The notes: generated from the sequence alone by a model not told the origin. Numbered from the stretch's first letter, positions 24,225-34,548 are shown. The stretch is DNA of 64,000 bases from CAILQE01 sp036745415 (GCA_036745415.1 DAIOGF010000003.1:58968-122967), one strand, 5' to 3'. Numbers and translations are program-made.

Positions 24225-26246
24225 TTAATCTAAATTTGTTATCTTTCTTAGTTCGTTAACTTCTTTAAATAGAAGTGGAAATTCTTCAATATTATACCCT
24301 TTATCTATAAATAATGCTACTGCTTGTTCTATTTCCCTTATTAGCTCCATGTCGCTGAAATTAAAGAAATTAAGATCTAGTTCACCGTGTTGGAATATTC
24401 CATAGACTTGCCCTGGTCCTCTAAGATCTAAATCTATCTCAGATAACTTAAAACCATCGCTATATGATTCTATTGCGGATAGCCTGCGAGTAACCTGCTC
24501 ATTATCTTCAACAATAAGATAACAAAATCCTGGATGCTGACCACGACCAACTCTACCTCGCAGCTGATGAAGTTGAGCTAAACCAAAACTATTTGGAGAG
24601 AAAATTAGCATTACGTTGGCGTTAGGTACATCAACACCCACTTCAATGACCGTAGTAGAAACAAGAATATCTGTCTTCTTTTCTAGAAAATTTAGCATAA
24701 TCTTGTCTTTTTCATCTTGCTTCATTTTTCCGTGCAATTTAGCTACTTTATATTTTGGATAATCTCTTACTATTTCTTCATATATCTCTGTGACGGATTT
24801 AGTTTTTTCGCTGTCTATACTTGGACAAACTACAAACATTTGCTGACCGCTTTCTAATATCTTAGTTATACCAGGAAGATTTCTAGTATATTCGCTTCTA
24901 CTATATATTTCAGTAGTTATAGATTTCTCTTTATTAGGAGCGGCCTTAATTTTAGATAAGTCTAAGTCCCTAAATAGCGTTAGAGCTAATGATCTAGGTA
25001 TTGGTGTTGCACTCAATGAAAGTAAATGTGGCTGATATTTAGCTTTCTTTACTAATCTCTTACGCTGTTCAACACCAAATCTATGCTGTTCATCGATAAT
25101 TACGAGAGCTAATTCATCTGGCTTTAGGTAATCTTCAATTAGAGAATGGGTTCCGATTATCATGAGTTTCTTCTTCTCTGCAATATCTTTAACTATTTGT
25201 TCTTTATCTTTTTTGGAAGTTGAAGATGTTATTAGTGCTATTTCTTTAGTTAGTCCTAATGGCTCATATATTTTAAGGAATGTCTTATAGTGTTGCTTAG
25301 CTAGAATTTCAGTAGGAACCATCAAAGCAACTTGCTTTCCTTCACTTAGCGGCATTAGTGCGCTCATGGCCGCTACTATTGTCTTACCACTACCTACGTC
25401 ACCTTCTACTAATCTATTCATTGGATGTTTCTTATCTAAATCCTTATAGATCTGCCAGACGGCAATTCTTTGATCATCGGTTAATTTAAAAGGCAAACTA
25501 TCTACAAACTTCTTAGCTAATTCTAGATTAAATTTAATCTTATGTGAATCTGTAAGGGCTATTTCTTCCTTATTCATAATCGAAGCCAGCATTAACTTAA
25601 AACCCTCTTCAAAACTGAATCTACGCCGAGCCAGAACTACATCACTGGGATTATCCGGAAAATGCAGCTTCATGTATGCGTCTTTTTGAGATATTAGATT
25701 AAATTCATTGATGAAGTCTTTAGAAAAAATATCCTCAAGTTTAGTTTTTAGAAGGGATTCTTTAACTAGTTTTCTAATCAGAGAAGCATTAACGCCTTCT
25801 GTTAGTTTATATACTGGAAGTATTCGAGCTGTATTTACCGGAAAATCTGACACTAACTCTAGTGATGGATTAATAAAGCTAAAATTATTGCCATTTAGTT
25901 TGTATTCGCCAGAGAGAAAATATTCTTCACCTACTTTTATCCCCTTTGCTCTATAAGGCTGATTAAACCATAAAACTTTAACTTTGGAAGTATCGTCATA
26001 GGCTAAACTTTCTGTAATATTCATACCCCTCCTTACATATCTAGTTTTAGGAGTAGATAGCTTAATTCTAATAGTTACATTTCCAGGACTAAGATCAATA
26101 ATCTTGTCTAATTTTGAGAAATCTATATATCTTTTTGGATAATGATTAATAACATCTGTAATATTATTAATTTTTAGTTTAGATAGCTTATTTATAGTAC
26201 TGGCGCCCACTCCTTTTAATCTATCTATTGAATCCGTGGGCAACAT
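24225..26246 (-). CDS. recG: ATP-dependent DNA helicase RecG
   Basis: Branch-migration helicase that remodels stalled replication forks and Holliday junctions. The N-terminal wedge/OB domain is followed by Walker A EGDVGSGKT (~280), the RecG-type Walker B DEQHRFG, SATPIPRS, and the motif V/VI segment QLRGRVGRGQHPGFCYL. The frame can be extended 4 codons to a TTG at 26258. I prefer the ATG at 26244-26246 (673 residues), although no clear Shine-Dalgarno site is visible for either. It starts 5 bases after tyrS stops. Confidence 0.95.
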   Translation of the reverse strand: MLPTDSIDRLKGVGASTINKLSKLKINNITDVINHYPKRYIDFSKLDKIIDLSPGNVTIRIKLSTPKTRYVRRGMNITESLAYDDTSKVKVLWFNQPYRAKGIKVGEEYFLSGEYKLNGNNFSFINPSLELVSDFPVNTARILPVYKLTEGVNASLIRKLVKESLLKTKLEDIFSKDFINEFNLISQKDAYMKLHFPDNPSDVVLARRRFSFEEGFKLMLASIMNKEEIALTDSHKIKFNLELAKKFVDSLPFKLTDDQRIAVWQIYKDLDKKHPMNRLVEGDVGSGKTIVAAMSALMPLSEGKQVALMVPTEILAKQHYKTFLKIYEPLGLTKEIALITSSTSKKDKEQIVKDIAEKKKLMIIGTHSLIEDYLKPDELALVIIDEQHRFGVEQRKRLVKKAKYQPHLLSLSATPIPRSLALTLFRDLDLSKIKAAPNKEKSITTEIYSRSEYTRNLPGITKILESGQQMFVVCPSIDSEKTKSVTEIYEEIVRDYPKYKVAKLHGKMKQDEKDKIMLNFLEKKTDILVSTTVIEVGVDVPNANVMLIFSPNSFGLAQLHQLRGRVGRGQHPGFCYLIVEDNEQVTRRLSAIESYSDGFKLSEIDLDLRGPGQVYGIFQHGELDLNFFNFSDMELIREIEQAVALFIDKGYNIEEFPLLFKEVNELRKITNLD

Positions 26247-26250
26247 AACA

Positions 26251-27498
26251 TTAACCAACTAATACTAATGCGCTATCTCTGAAAGCTTTACCTTTTCTTA
26301 TTAGTAAATATTTAGATTCTAAAGTTTTAAAATCAATAGATTCGTCAACTACCTTAGCTCCATTTATGGAAACTGCATTACCTTTAATTAGTTGTCTAGC
26401 TTCCGTATTAGATGATGCTAATTTAGATTCAACCAAGATATCTACTAGATTCTTGTTTTTGGAATATTTAACAGTTGGTATTTCTTCGGATAGTACTGAG
26501 AGTAATGATCTATTGATAGTATCTAAAGGTTTTTGGCCTGTTAGTATTTCAGTAATTTCTTTAGCAAGAGTAGCTTCTCTTTCAGAATGAACTAATGCAG
26601 TAACTTCATAGGCCAACTTTTTTTGCACTATACGCTCTTTAGTATTTGCTAAGTGTTCCTGAATAACCTTATCTATTTCATCTTTTTCTAGAGTTGTGTA
26701 TATCTTAATAAGATCTAGAACGTCTACATCCGGTAGATTAATCCAGAATTGGTAGAACATTGTAGCGCTTGTTTTTTCTTTTGATAGCCATACAGCTCCA
26801 GCTTCGCTCTTACCAAATTTAACTCCTGTAGTCTTATTAACAATTAATGGAATAGAAAGAACATGAACTTCATTACCGTTAACCCTTCTAGTGATGTCCA
26901 CGCCTGCAATTGAATTTCCCCACTGATCAGCTCCGGATATCTGAAGATTAACTCCATGATTCTCATTGAGATGATAAAAATCATATCCCTGAATTAGTGA
27001 GTAAGAAAACTCTGCGTAAGTGATGCCTTCACCGTCATCTCCAAGTCTAGCTTGCACAAAATCTCTTGAGAGCATGGTTCTAAGTGGAACTTTTGTTCCA
27101 ATGTGCCTAAGGAAGTTCATGTAATGCATATTCTTAAACCAATCATAATTATCTACTAATGCAAATTTTTCACCACGCAGTATATGTTTAAACTGCATTG
27201 CTATAGCGTTCTTATTCTTTTTTAGTTGATCTAGAGGTATTAGGTCTCTTTGTTGTTTCTTGCCGTCTGGATCACCAATTAATCCTGTGGCGCCACCTAC
27301 TAGCAGTACTGGTTTATGTCCGTGCTTAATAAGAGTCTTTGCCAGCATAAGACTTGCAAGGTTCCCAATAGTCATTGAGTCGGCGCTAGGATCAACGCCT
27401 AAATAAAAAGTGAACTTTTTAGTATCAAGATCTTTTAAATCTTTAATAGTTGTTTGGTACAGGAGATTTCGATATTTAAGCTCTTCGGATAATTTCAT
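26251..27498 (-). CDS. tyrS: Tyrosyl-tRNA synthetase with altered HIGH motif
   Basis: Class I synthetase, 415 residues. The tyrosine-binding GADQWGNSIAGVDITRR is clear. The KMSKS-like loop is KFGKS (227-231), and a C-terminal S4-like RNA-binding domain is present. The HIGH signature, normally DPTADSLHIGH, reads DPSADSMTIGN (36-46): both histidines are replaced (Thr43, Asn46) and the preceding Thr is Ser. It is the only TyrRS candidate in the window. A TATAAT box (27506-27511) ends 7 bases before the ATG, so the mRNA is probably leaderless. recG and a phospholipase-like gene follow. Confidence 0.93.
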   Translation of the reverse strand: MKLSEELKYRNLLYQTTIKDLKDLDTKKFTFYLGVDPSADSMTIGNLASLMLAKTLIKHGHKPVLLVGGATGLIGDPDGKKQQRDLIPLDQLKKNKNAIAMQFKHILRGEKFALVDNYDWFKNMHYMNFLRHIGTKVPLRTMLSRDFVQARLGDDGEGITYAEFSYSLIQGYDFYHLNENHGVNLQISGADQWGNSIAGVDITRRVNGNEVHVLSIPLIVNKTTGVKFGKSEAGAVWLSKEKTSATMFYQFWINLPDVDVLDLIKIYTTLEKDEIDKVIQEHLANTKERIVQKKLAYEVTALVHSEREATLAKEITEILTGQKPLDTINRSLLSVLSEEIPTVKYSKNKNLVDILVESKLASSNTEARQLIKGNAVSINGAKVVDESIDFKTLESKYLLIRKGKAFRDSALVLVG

Positions 27499-27505
27499 AC
27501 CTTAG

Positions 27506-27511
27506 ATTATA
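27506..27511 (-). promoter_or_regulatory. tyrS -10 box giving a leaderless mRNA
   Basis: TATAAT is separated by exactly 7 bases from the tyrS ATG (27496-27498). The weak -35 TTTAAG lies 17 bases upstream. Transcription should begin at or within two bases of the start codon, and no Shine-Dalgarno site exists. Confidence 0.6.
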
Positions 27512-27572
27512 CATAATCTTATATATCACTTAAAATTTTATGAAATTTATTTCAAATAAGCATTATAATATT

Positions 27573-27581
27573 TGATATAAT
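27573..27581 (+). promoter_or_regulatory. Extended -10 promoter of the penicillin-binding protein gene
   Basis: TGATATAAT is an extended -10 element, 32 bases before the ATG at 27614. A GGGG-containing leader follows. It is divergent from the tyrS promoter about 60 bases away. Confidence 0.5.
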
Positions 27582-27613
27582 AACTATTAGTAAATTTTGG
27601 GGTAAAAAACATT

Positions 27614-30600
27614 ATGGCTCGAGGCAGAAATAGTCGAAGTAGAGGCGTTAACAAAACTAGAAAAACAGCTATCAAGATTAATAGGGCTATTTCTAGTAGC
27701 AGAATATCGCAAAACTTTGCAGATAATAGTAAAAAAATGATATATAAGGACAAAATGCCTAATGGCTTCTGGCCTAGGATGAAATTTAGGTTAAAGCCAA
27801 AACATCTATATGAATATTGGTTCTCTAAACAAGGAGCTATTATGGCTCTACGTATTATTGGAATCTCAATTGTTGTTTTCTTCCTACTAATAATAGCGTT
27901 GTTTGCATATTACAGAAAAGACTTACCTAAATTTACAGGCATAGATGGACAGAACCTAGGTGGATCGATCTCTTACTACGATAGATCTGGTCAACATCTA
28001 ATTTATCAAGACAACAATGGAATAGTAAGACTCCCTGTAAGTAGCGATAAAATTTCGCAATATCTTAAAGAAGCTACTATCGCAGTTGAAGATAAGAATT
28101 TCTATAAAGAGGGTGCATTTGACCTTAAGGGAATTCTAAGAGCAGCATTTCATGACATCTTCGGTATTGGTTCAGGGCTACAAGGCGGATCTACAATAAC
28201 TCAACAATTGGTTAAGTTAAATGAAAACTGGACTAATGACCATACTATTTCAAGAAAAATAAAAGAGCTTATCTTGGCAGTTGAAATTGAAAGGGAATAT
28301 TCCAAGGATCAAGTTTTAAATGGATATCTTAATATTGCTCCTTATGGTGGTGAAAATTACGGAGCACAAGCTGCAGCTAAAGCTTACTTTAATGGTGATG
28401 CAAACTTAGGCACAGATAAAATAACTGCAATAGCGGAAGCCACATTCTTAGCTGCAATACCAAAATCTCCAGGAGTTTATTCACCATACTCTTCACTCAA
28501 ATACAATCCAAGCTCAGATGACAGTTTTAATAAAAAAGGCCTATTAGATCGACAACAATACATATTAAGGCTGATGGTACAACAGAAGTACATAACACAA
28601 GCTGAAGCTGACAGTGCAGCTAAAGTTGATGTGCTGGCCAAATTACCAGTTCCATTAACTACACAAGATACAACAAATGTTGCACCTCAGTTTATAGATA
28701 GCGTAAAATCTCAATTACAAAATCAATTGGGAGGATCAGTTACTAACAAGGGTGGGCTAAAAGTAATAACAACTCTTGACTGGAATCTACAGCAGAACGC
28801 AGAAAACGACATAGCCAATAATGTAAATAATGCACATTACAACAATGCTGACGTACAAGCTATGGTTGGTGAAGATGTACAAACGGGACAAGTAGTTATG
28901 CAAACACAGGGAGTTGAAACTATTGATGCTAATGGAAACAGAGCTGCCACTAAATATTGTGATAATGCACTTTCTGGTTCATGTACAGACTGGACAAATA
29001 GTGAAGTGTATCCTGGTTCTAGTCTTAAACCATTTGTATACTCTGCATTTATGGAAAATAACAATAACGTAGGAGCAGGATCAGTATTATTCGATGCATC
29101 ACATACTTCACTATCCGCAGGTGGTGCTACATGGTACGCCTGTACCAACGGAAACAATTGTGCGAACGACTGGGATAGTTATCTGAGTAGTGCACCTGCC
29201 GAATGGATGACATTAAGGTATGCTTTAGCAGGTTCAAGAAATGTCCCCGCAATGAAAGCTGCACTTAGTGTTCTACCTAATGACAAATCATTTGGGCATC
29301 AAGATTCCTTAGTCAAATTTGCTAACACTTACTCAGACTTAACGGGATATTCTAACAATCTTTGGGACAACCAGACTGGTGCAACACAACACTATACAAC
29401 TGCAGATATGAAAAACTTCTACTTAACAGCAGAAGCAGCTACTGGTAATGATTTTGTTCACATTTCTCAGCAGGTTAATGCCGACGCATCACTTGCTAGA
29501 TTAGGAAATGTATTGCCCCAGTCATATATCCTTAAAATTTCTAGCTCAGAGGGTAAAGTTCTATATCAATGGACTCAACCTAAAGGTCATCAGGCAATAA
29601 GACAAGATACGGCTTATATAATCGACAATATACTAAGTGATCCTAATGCTACTTATCTAGGTCCATCTTATGGATTACAGCACTGGTCAGGTTGGGACAC
29701 CGCCGTTAAGACTGGTACAAATAACATCAGTAAGACAGGTGTCATGACTGCTTGGAATACTAAGTATGCAGTAGTTTCTGTGGTTACTAGTCGAGATATG
29801 ACCACAACCCTAGCTGGATTCATGGAAAATATTACTGGACCACTTACTAAAACTTGGCAAAAGCAAGCACTTCAGAGTCTTCCAGACTTCAATCACCCTA
29901 CAAATTGGACAGCCCCATCAGACATTAAAAATCTACCTTCATACAAGCTAACAGGTCCTACTGATGGTAGAGGATACGCAAACTGGCAAGCTAGTCCCTC
30001 TACAGATATTTTCCCTTCATGGTTCGTACAAAGAAATGGTAGCAGTTCTAGCACAGTTAGTATTGATAAGGTTTCTACTAAGATTCATGACGCAGCAAAT
30101 GGTAATGCTGTTGAATACCAAGCTACTTCTTGTACTCCAGATCTAGCAAAACAAAATTCAAGCGGACTTCAGGCGGGTGGATTCTCTGTAGACATATTCT
30201 ATCCAAAACAATTCGATAATATGACTGCTTTCTTACAAGCCATATCTCCAGGAACTACATCTCTTGCACAAGATGATATACATAACTGTTCTGATAATAA
30301 ACCTAATTTAAGCCTTACTATAAATGATAGTAAAAAACCATCAAATACAGACAGTAACGGTAATCCTCAGTGTAATCCTACTTGTACTATTACAGTTACT
30401 GCAACCGGTGGAACATATGACCTAAATGACACTAATAACTTAGGTGATCAAGCAGGAACCATAAAGATTTACCTATCCACTGATATGAGTAATCCTATTA
30501 GTACGATAACAATACCAGCAGGTAATAACCCCTACTCTACTACATTCAACTACACCCCAACTACAGCAGGTTCGTTTACTATAAACGGAGTAGTAACCGA

Positions 30601-30658
30601 TAGTGTCCTATATCAATCGAACACTTCAGTAAATGCAGTAGCTACAGGAAAACCCTAA
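27614..30658 (+). CDS. Class A penicillin-binding protein (glycosyltransferase/transpeptidase)
   Basis: 1014-residue bifunctional peptidoglycan synthase. It has a basic cytoplasmic N-terminus (~1-75), one membrane anchor (~77-100) and a GT51 domain with the catalytic EDKNFYKEGAF at ~155 and GGSTITQQL. The transpeptidase domain has the nucleophile motif SSLK (PGSSLKPF), SRN in AGSRNVPA and KTG in AVKTGTN. The C-terminal ~200 residues are Thr/Asn-rich with four cysteines and look like an extracellular Ig-like appendage. It faces radA, with its stop only one base from that of radA, and its transcription terminator lies inside the radA coding sequence (30696-30725). Confidence 0.95.
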   Translation: MARGRNSRSRGVNKTRKTAIKINRAISSSRISQNFADNSKKMIYKDKMPNGFWPRMKFRLKPKHLYEYWFSKQGAIMALRIIGISIVVFFLLIIALFAYYRKDLPKFTGIDGQNLGGSISYYDRSGQHLIYQDNNGIVRLPVSSDKISQYLKEATIAVEDKNFYKEGAFDLKGILRAAFHDIFGIGSGLQGGSTITQQLVKLNENWTNDHTISRKIKELILAVEIEREYSKDQVLNGYLNIAPYGGENYGAQAAAKAYFNGDANLGTDKITAIAEATFLAAIPKSPGVYSPYSSLKYNPSSDDSFNKKGLLDRQQYILRLMVQQKYITQAEADSAAKVDVLAKLPVPLTTQDTTNVAPQFIDSVKSQLQNQLGGSVTNKGGLKVITTLDWNLQQNAENDIANNVNNAHYNNADVQAMVGEDVQTGQVVMQTQGVETIDANGNRAATKYCDNALSGSCTDWTNSEVYPGSSLKPFVYSAFMENNNNVGAGSVLFDASHTSLSAGGATWYACTNGNNCANDWDSYLSSAPAEWMTLRYALAGSRNVPAMKAALSVLPNDKSFGHQDSLVKFANTYSDLTGYSNNLWDNQTGATQHYTTADMKNFYLTAEAATGNDFVHISQQVNADASLARLGNVLPQSYILKISSSEGKVLYQWTQPKGHQAIRQDTAYIIDNILSDPNATYLGPSYGLQHWSGWDTAVKTGTNNISKTGVMTAWNTKYAVVSVVTSRDMTTTLAGFMENITGPLTKTWQKQALQSLPDFNHPTNWTAPSDIKNLPSYKLTGPTDGRGYANWQASPSTDIFPSWFVQRNGSSSSTVSIDKVSTKIHDAANGNAVEYQATSCTPDLAKQNSSGLQAGGFSVDIFYPKQFDNMTAFLQAISPGTTSLAQDDIHNCSDNKPNLSLTINDSKKPSNTDSNGNPQCNPTCTITVTATGGTYDLNDTNNLGDQAGTIKIYLSTDMSNPISTITIPAGNNPYSTTFNYTPTTAGSFTINGVVTDSVLYQSNTSVNAVATGKP

Positions 30659-30659
30659 G

Positions 30660-31988
30660 CTAGTCCAAGAAATCAATAAGAGCAGTTCTTAAATCATTAA
30701 CCGGATTGTATCCGGTTAATTTTTTATTAGATTTAGGACCTATAGATCCTTTGAAACCAATCTTTATAGCTTCTTCATTTCTTTTTTCAGAAAAAGGCAC
30801 TTGTCTAATTTCGCCACTTAATCCTAATTCACCGTAAACTACTAAGTCTTGTTTTAATTTTTTATTTGCCTTCGCTGAGGCTATGGCCATTGCGACCGCA
30901 AGATCACTTGCGGGTTCATTTAATTTCATCCCACCAACAACATTTATATAAATGTCATCATTAAAAAGTTTTAACTTAGTGCGCTTCTCTATAATTGCAA
31001 TGATTAGATTTAGTCTATTTAAATCAAAGCCACTGGCAGTCCTTTTAGGGTACCCATAACTAGTTTTATTAACCAAGGCTTGAATCTCAACAAGTAAAGG
31101 CCTAGATCCTTGCATAAGGGCGTGTACGACGGAACCATCCGCTATTTGACGTTCGGATAATAAGCTCTTGGAAGGATTGTCTATTACACTTAGACCTTCT
31201 CCGTGCATTTCAAATAGAACTACTTCATTAACTGAGCCAAATCTATTCTTATTAGCTCTAAGCGTTTTAAAGCCACTAAACTTATCCCCTTCCAGATGCA
31301 AAACAACGTCTACAAGATGTTCAAGCATCTTAGGTCCTGCAATAAATCCATCTTTGGTTACGTGACCTACAAGTACTACAGAAGTTTTAGAAGCTTTTGC
31401 TGCACGAATTATGAGGTTAGTTGAATTAGTAATTTGAGAAACATTACCAGCCGCAGAATTAATTGATTCGAGCGATATAGTTTGGATTGAATCGATAATT
31501 ACCAAGTTATATTGTTTGGATTCGATTGATTCAATAATTGCATCTGTAGAATTAGAATTAACTAAAGAAATATTATTGTTATTAATCTTAAGCCTCTTAG
31601 CTCGAAGTGCAACCTGTTGAAGCGATTCTTCACCACTCACATATAGAACTTTAAGATCATCTCCGAGAGAATCTGCTAATTGAAGAAGTAAGGTACTCTT
31701 GCCTATTCCAGGTTCACCGCTTAGAAGCATTACACTTCCCCTTACGATTCCACCCCCGAGTAAATCTGAAACAGCCTTATTTTTCATAACAAATCTAGCT
31801 TCATTTTCATTTACAGATGAATCTATATTCTCAGGTTTAAAAGCTGAATTGAATGATCCGGACTTACTACTCGTAGCTACAATTAATTCTTCAATACTAT
31901 TCCATGCATCACATGCACTACACCTACCACTCCATGATGAATATTGAGCGCCACAATTAGAACAAGCAAAGCTAAGTTTTTTACCCAT
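30660..31988 (-). CDS. radA: DNA repair protein RadA
   Basis: RecA-like DNA repair ATPase of recombination, 442 residues. An intact N-terminal zinc finger (CSNCG at ~9 and CSACDAW at ~23) is followed by Walker A GEPGIGKST, the RadA-specific KNRFG motif, and a C-terminal Lon-like domain (GGMKLNEPASDLAVAMA). The retained zinc cysteines contrast with their loss in RpoC and the PilB-type ATPase of this window. A TAATAT box lies 9 bases before the ATG. The coding region for its last ~20 residues contains the terminator of the opposite-strand penicillin-binding protein gene. Confidence 0.96.
   Translation of the reverse strand: MGKKLSFACSNCGAQYSSWSGRCSACDAWNSIEELIVATSSKSGSFNSAFKPENIDSSVNENEARFVMKNKAVSDLLGGGIVRGSVMLLSGEPGIGKSTLLLQLADSLGDDLKVLYVSGEESLQQVALRAKRLKINNNNISLVNSNSTDAIIESIESKQYNLVIIDSIQTISLESINSAAGNVSQITNSTNLIIRAAKASKTSVVLVGHVTKDGFIAGPKMLEHLVDVVLHLEGDKFSGFKTLRANKNRFGSVNEVVLFEMHGEGLSVIDNPSKSLLSERQIADGSVVHALMQGSRPLLVEIQALVNKTSYGYPKRTASGFDLNRLNLIIAIIEKRTKLKLFNDDIYINVVGGMKLNEPASDLAVAMAIASAKANKKLKQDLVVYGELGLSGEIRQVPFSEKRNEEAIKIGFKGSIGPKSNKKLTGYNPVNDLRTALIDFLD
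30696..30725 (+). terminator. Intrinsic terminator of the penicillin-binding protein gene, embedded in radA
   Basis: A perfect 11-base-pair stem of ATTAACCGGAT (30696-30706) and ATCCGGTTAAT (30710-30720) has a TGT loop. Six T (30720-30725) follow on the plus strand only. It lies 38 bases after the plus-strand stop, within the radA 3' coding region. Confidence 0.88.
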
Positions 31989-32031
31989 GATTAAGATATA
32001 TTAAAACATTATTTAGTTATTAATTAAAAAA

Positions 32032-34506
32032 CTAGATTTCTTCGTTAGTAACTTTGTAGGTTAATTTTTCTTTTTTAGCAGATATCTCAACGATTTGTCC
32101 GTTCTTAATTTTACCAGAAAGGAGAATGGTAGATAATTCATCTTCAATCGTATCCTGAATAAGTCTTCTTAATGGCCTTACGCCATTTTTAACATCATAT
32201 CCGTTCTCTAGAAGATAGTTTTTAGCTTTAATGTCTAATTTAATACTTATCTTGTTCTTTACTATGCGCTTCTTAAGCTCTTCAATCTGTAAGTCAATAA
32301 TCTTAAATAAAATGTCTTTAGTTAATGAGTTAAATATTATTGTCTTATCTATTCTATTTAATAACTCGGGTCTTATTAATTTCTTGAGTTCTTCTTTTAG
32401 CTTTTCTTTTGATGCTTCATTAATAGAAGTATCCGAACTTGCATCTTTCGAGAAACCAAAACTTACATTCTTTTGTAATTTATCTACACCCACATTGGAT
32501 GTCATAATTACGATAGTATTAGTAAAATCTATCTTTCTGCCTTTAGCGTCAGTTAATACTCCGTCTTCTAGAATCTGAAGTAGCATGTTAAATATTTCCG
32601 GATGAGCCTTTTCGATTTCATCAAATAGAACAATACTATATGGTTGACGACGAATCTTGTCAGTTAGCTGACCTTGATCATCATATCCTACGTAACCTGC
32701 TGGAGCACCTACAAGTCTAGATACATTGTGTTGTTGAGCAAATTCACTCATATCTATCTTAATTAGGGCATTTTCTGTACCGTAGAACTCTTTCGCTAGC
32801 ACTCTTGCTAGTTCTGTCTTACCGACTCCAGTAGGACCTAAGAAAATGAATGAACCAATTGGTCTATTCTCGCTAGAAATACCACTTCTAGAACGTCTTA
32901 TGGCTTTAGATATTTCTTTAACTGCTTCGTCTTGACCTATAACATGCTTGCCTAAAAGATCCTCTAGATTAAGTAGATATTTAGCTTCACTCTTAATTAC
33001 TTTAGAAACTGGAACTCCACTAATTCTAGAAATAACTTCAGCAAGATCTTCGCTAGTAAGTTTAATTTTCGGGGTCTTATTTATAGTTTCAAGATACTTC
33101 TTATATTCTTCTTTAATTTGAGATAGTTTAGTTTTATATGAAGCTGCTCTTTCATAATCTTCTTTATCTACAGCTTCATCGATTTGTACTTCAAGTAGTT
33201 GTAGTTCTTTAGTAATCCTTCTGTATTCAGGAGAAGATTTAGAGTTATTAACTCTTTTATATGCGGATGCTTCATCAATTAGATCTATGGCCTTATCTGG
33301 CATATTTCTATCTTGGATGTATCTCTTAGAAAGTATCACAGCATCTTCTAGTACTTCTTCGGCAATTGATACTTTGTGGAACTCTTCATAATTTTGCTTA
33401 AGTCCCTTTAGGATATTTAGTGTTTCTTTAGGAGTAGTTTCTGGCACATAGATTGGTTGAAATCTTCGCTCCAGTGCTGCATCTTTTTCAATATGCTTTG
33501 TATATTCATTGTTTGTAGTAGCACCAATAATCTGCATTCTGCCTCTTGCTAGAGCTGGTTTTAGAATATTGCTTGCATCCATAGAACCTTCTGCTGCACC
33601 GGCACCAACTATATTATGTAATTCATCAATAAAAGCTATTGTATTAGAATCATTTTCTAATTCATCTATTACTTTTTTAAGTCTTTCTTCAAATTCTCCA
33701 CGGTACTTAGTGCCTGCAACCATCGCAGCTAAATCTATAGAAATAATTCTCTTATCTATAAGGGTGTCTGGTACGTCTTCATTAGCAATTTTAGATGCTA
33801 ATCCTTCAACGATTGCAGTTTTACCAACACCAGGCTCTCCTATTAAGACTGGGTTGTTCTTATTTCTTCTATTTAGTATTACGATTAGTCGCTTAAGTTG
33901 ATTCTCTCTTCCAACTAGAGGATCTAATTTTCCTTCCCTTGCCTGTTTAGTAAGATCAATTCCAAAATAATCTAAGGCAGACTTCTTCCCAGTCTTATTC
34001 TTATTTCTTGAATTACCACCAACCATATTTTCTGCGTAATTTTGCTTGTTTAAAAATTTACCAAGGTCATCTAGGATTCCGTCAGTGTCTATGCTCATTT
34101 CTCTGAGCATCACAGCTGCCCTTGAATTCTTTTGAGCTAGAATGCTATATAAAATGTGCTCTGTGCCACAGCTTTCTTGAGAAAATTCTCTTGATAAATC
34201 GAAAGCTGTTCGAAGTGTTAATTTAGCAGTTTCACTTAAACCTTTTTGTCCAACTTGTGTAGCTAGTGATCTAGGGCTTTTATCTAATATTTGTCTAGCT
34301 TTATTAATATTAACGCCGTATTCGTTAAGAACTTTAGATCCAGTGGATTCTTTCTGTGATAATACACCAAGAAGTAAATGTTCAGTACCTATATATGCGC
34401 TATTTAGTGCTCTAGCTATATTATCTGCCTGGAATAAGCTTCTTCTAGCATTATCTGTAAGTCTTGAGATGAACTCGTTAAAGAATGGACTATCGTTTGG
34501 TAACAT
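32032..34506 (-). CDS. clpC: ClpC-type AAA+ ATPase (Clp protease ATP-binding subunit)
   Basis: 824-residue two-domain unfoldase. An N-terminal Clp-N double repeat (~5-150) is followed by AAA domain 1 with Walker A GEPGVGKT, a UVR-like middle coil (VDKEDYERAASYKTKLSQ) and AAA domain 2 with GPTGVGKTEL. An FGF segment may be the ClpP-docking loop. It feeds substrates to the ClpP of 18543-19139. The ATG has a weak AGGG upstream and a leader of about 35 bases. A perfect CIRCE operator overlaps its promoter, as for clpP. Confidence 0.95.
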   Translation of the reverse strand: MLPNDSPFFNEFISRLTDNARRSLFQADNIARALNSAYIGTEHLLLGVLSQKESTGSKVLNEYGVNINKARQILDKSPRSLATQVGQKGLSETAKLTLRTAFDLSREFSQESCGTEHILYSILAQKNSRAAVMLREMSIDTDGILDDLGKFLNKQNYAENMVGGNSRNKNKTGKKSALDYFGIDLTKQAREGKLDPLVGRENQLKRLIVILNRRNKNNPVLIGEPGVGKTAIVEGLASKIANEDVPDTLIDKRIISIDLAAMVAGTKYRGEFEERLKKVIDELENDSNTIAFIDELHNIVGAGAAEGSMDASNILKPALARGRMQIIGATTNNEYTKHIEKDAALERRFQPIYVPETTPKETLNILKGLKQNYEEFHKVSIAEEVLEDAVILSKRYIQDRNMPDKAIDLIDEASAYKRVNNSKSSPEYRRITKELQLLEVQIDEAVDKEDYERAASYKTKLSQIKEEYKKYLETINKTPKIKLTSEDLAEVISRISGVPVSKVIKSEAKYLLNLEDLLGKHVIGQDEAVKEISKAIRRSRSGISSENRPIGSFIFLGPTGVGKTELARVLAKEFYGTENALIKIDMSEFAQQHNVSRLVGAPAGYVGYDDQGQLTDKIRRQPYSIVLFDEIEKAHPEIFNMLLQILEDGVLTDAKGRKIDFTNTIVIMTSNVGVDKLQKNVSFGFSKDASSDTSINEASKEKLKEELKKLIRPELLNRIDKTIIFNSLTKDILFKIIDLQIEELKKRIVKNKISIKLDIKAKNYLLENGYDVKNGVRPLRRLIQDTIEDELSTILLSGKIKNGQIVEISAKKEKLTYKVTNEEI

Positions 34507-34548
34507 ATTTTTTATACCCTAATTTAGATTATTAATTAGTAAATATAT

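Noticed and set aside
26247..26258. recG start at TTG 26258
   Set aside because: The ATG at 26246 lies 4 codons downstream and needs no rare start codon.
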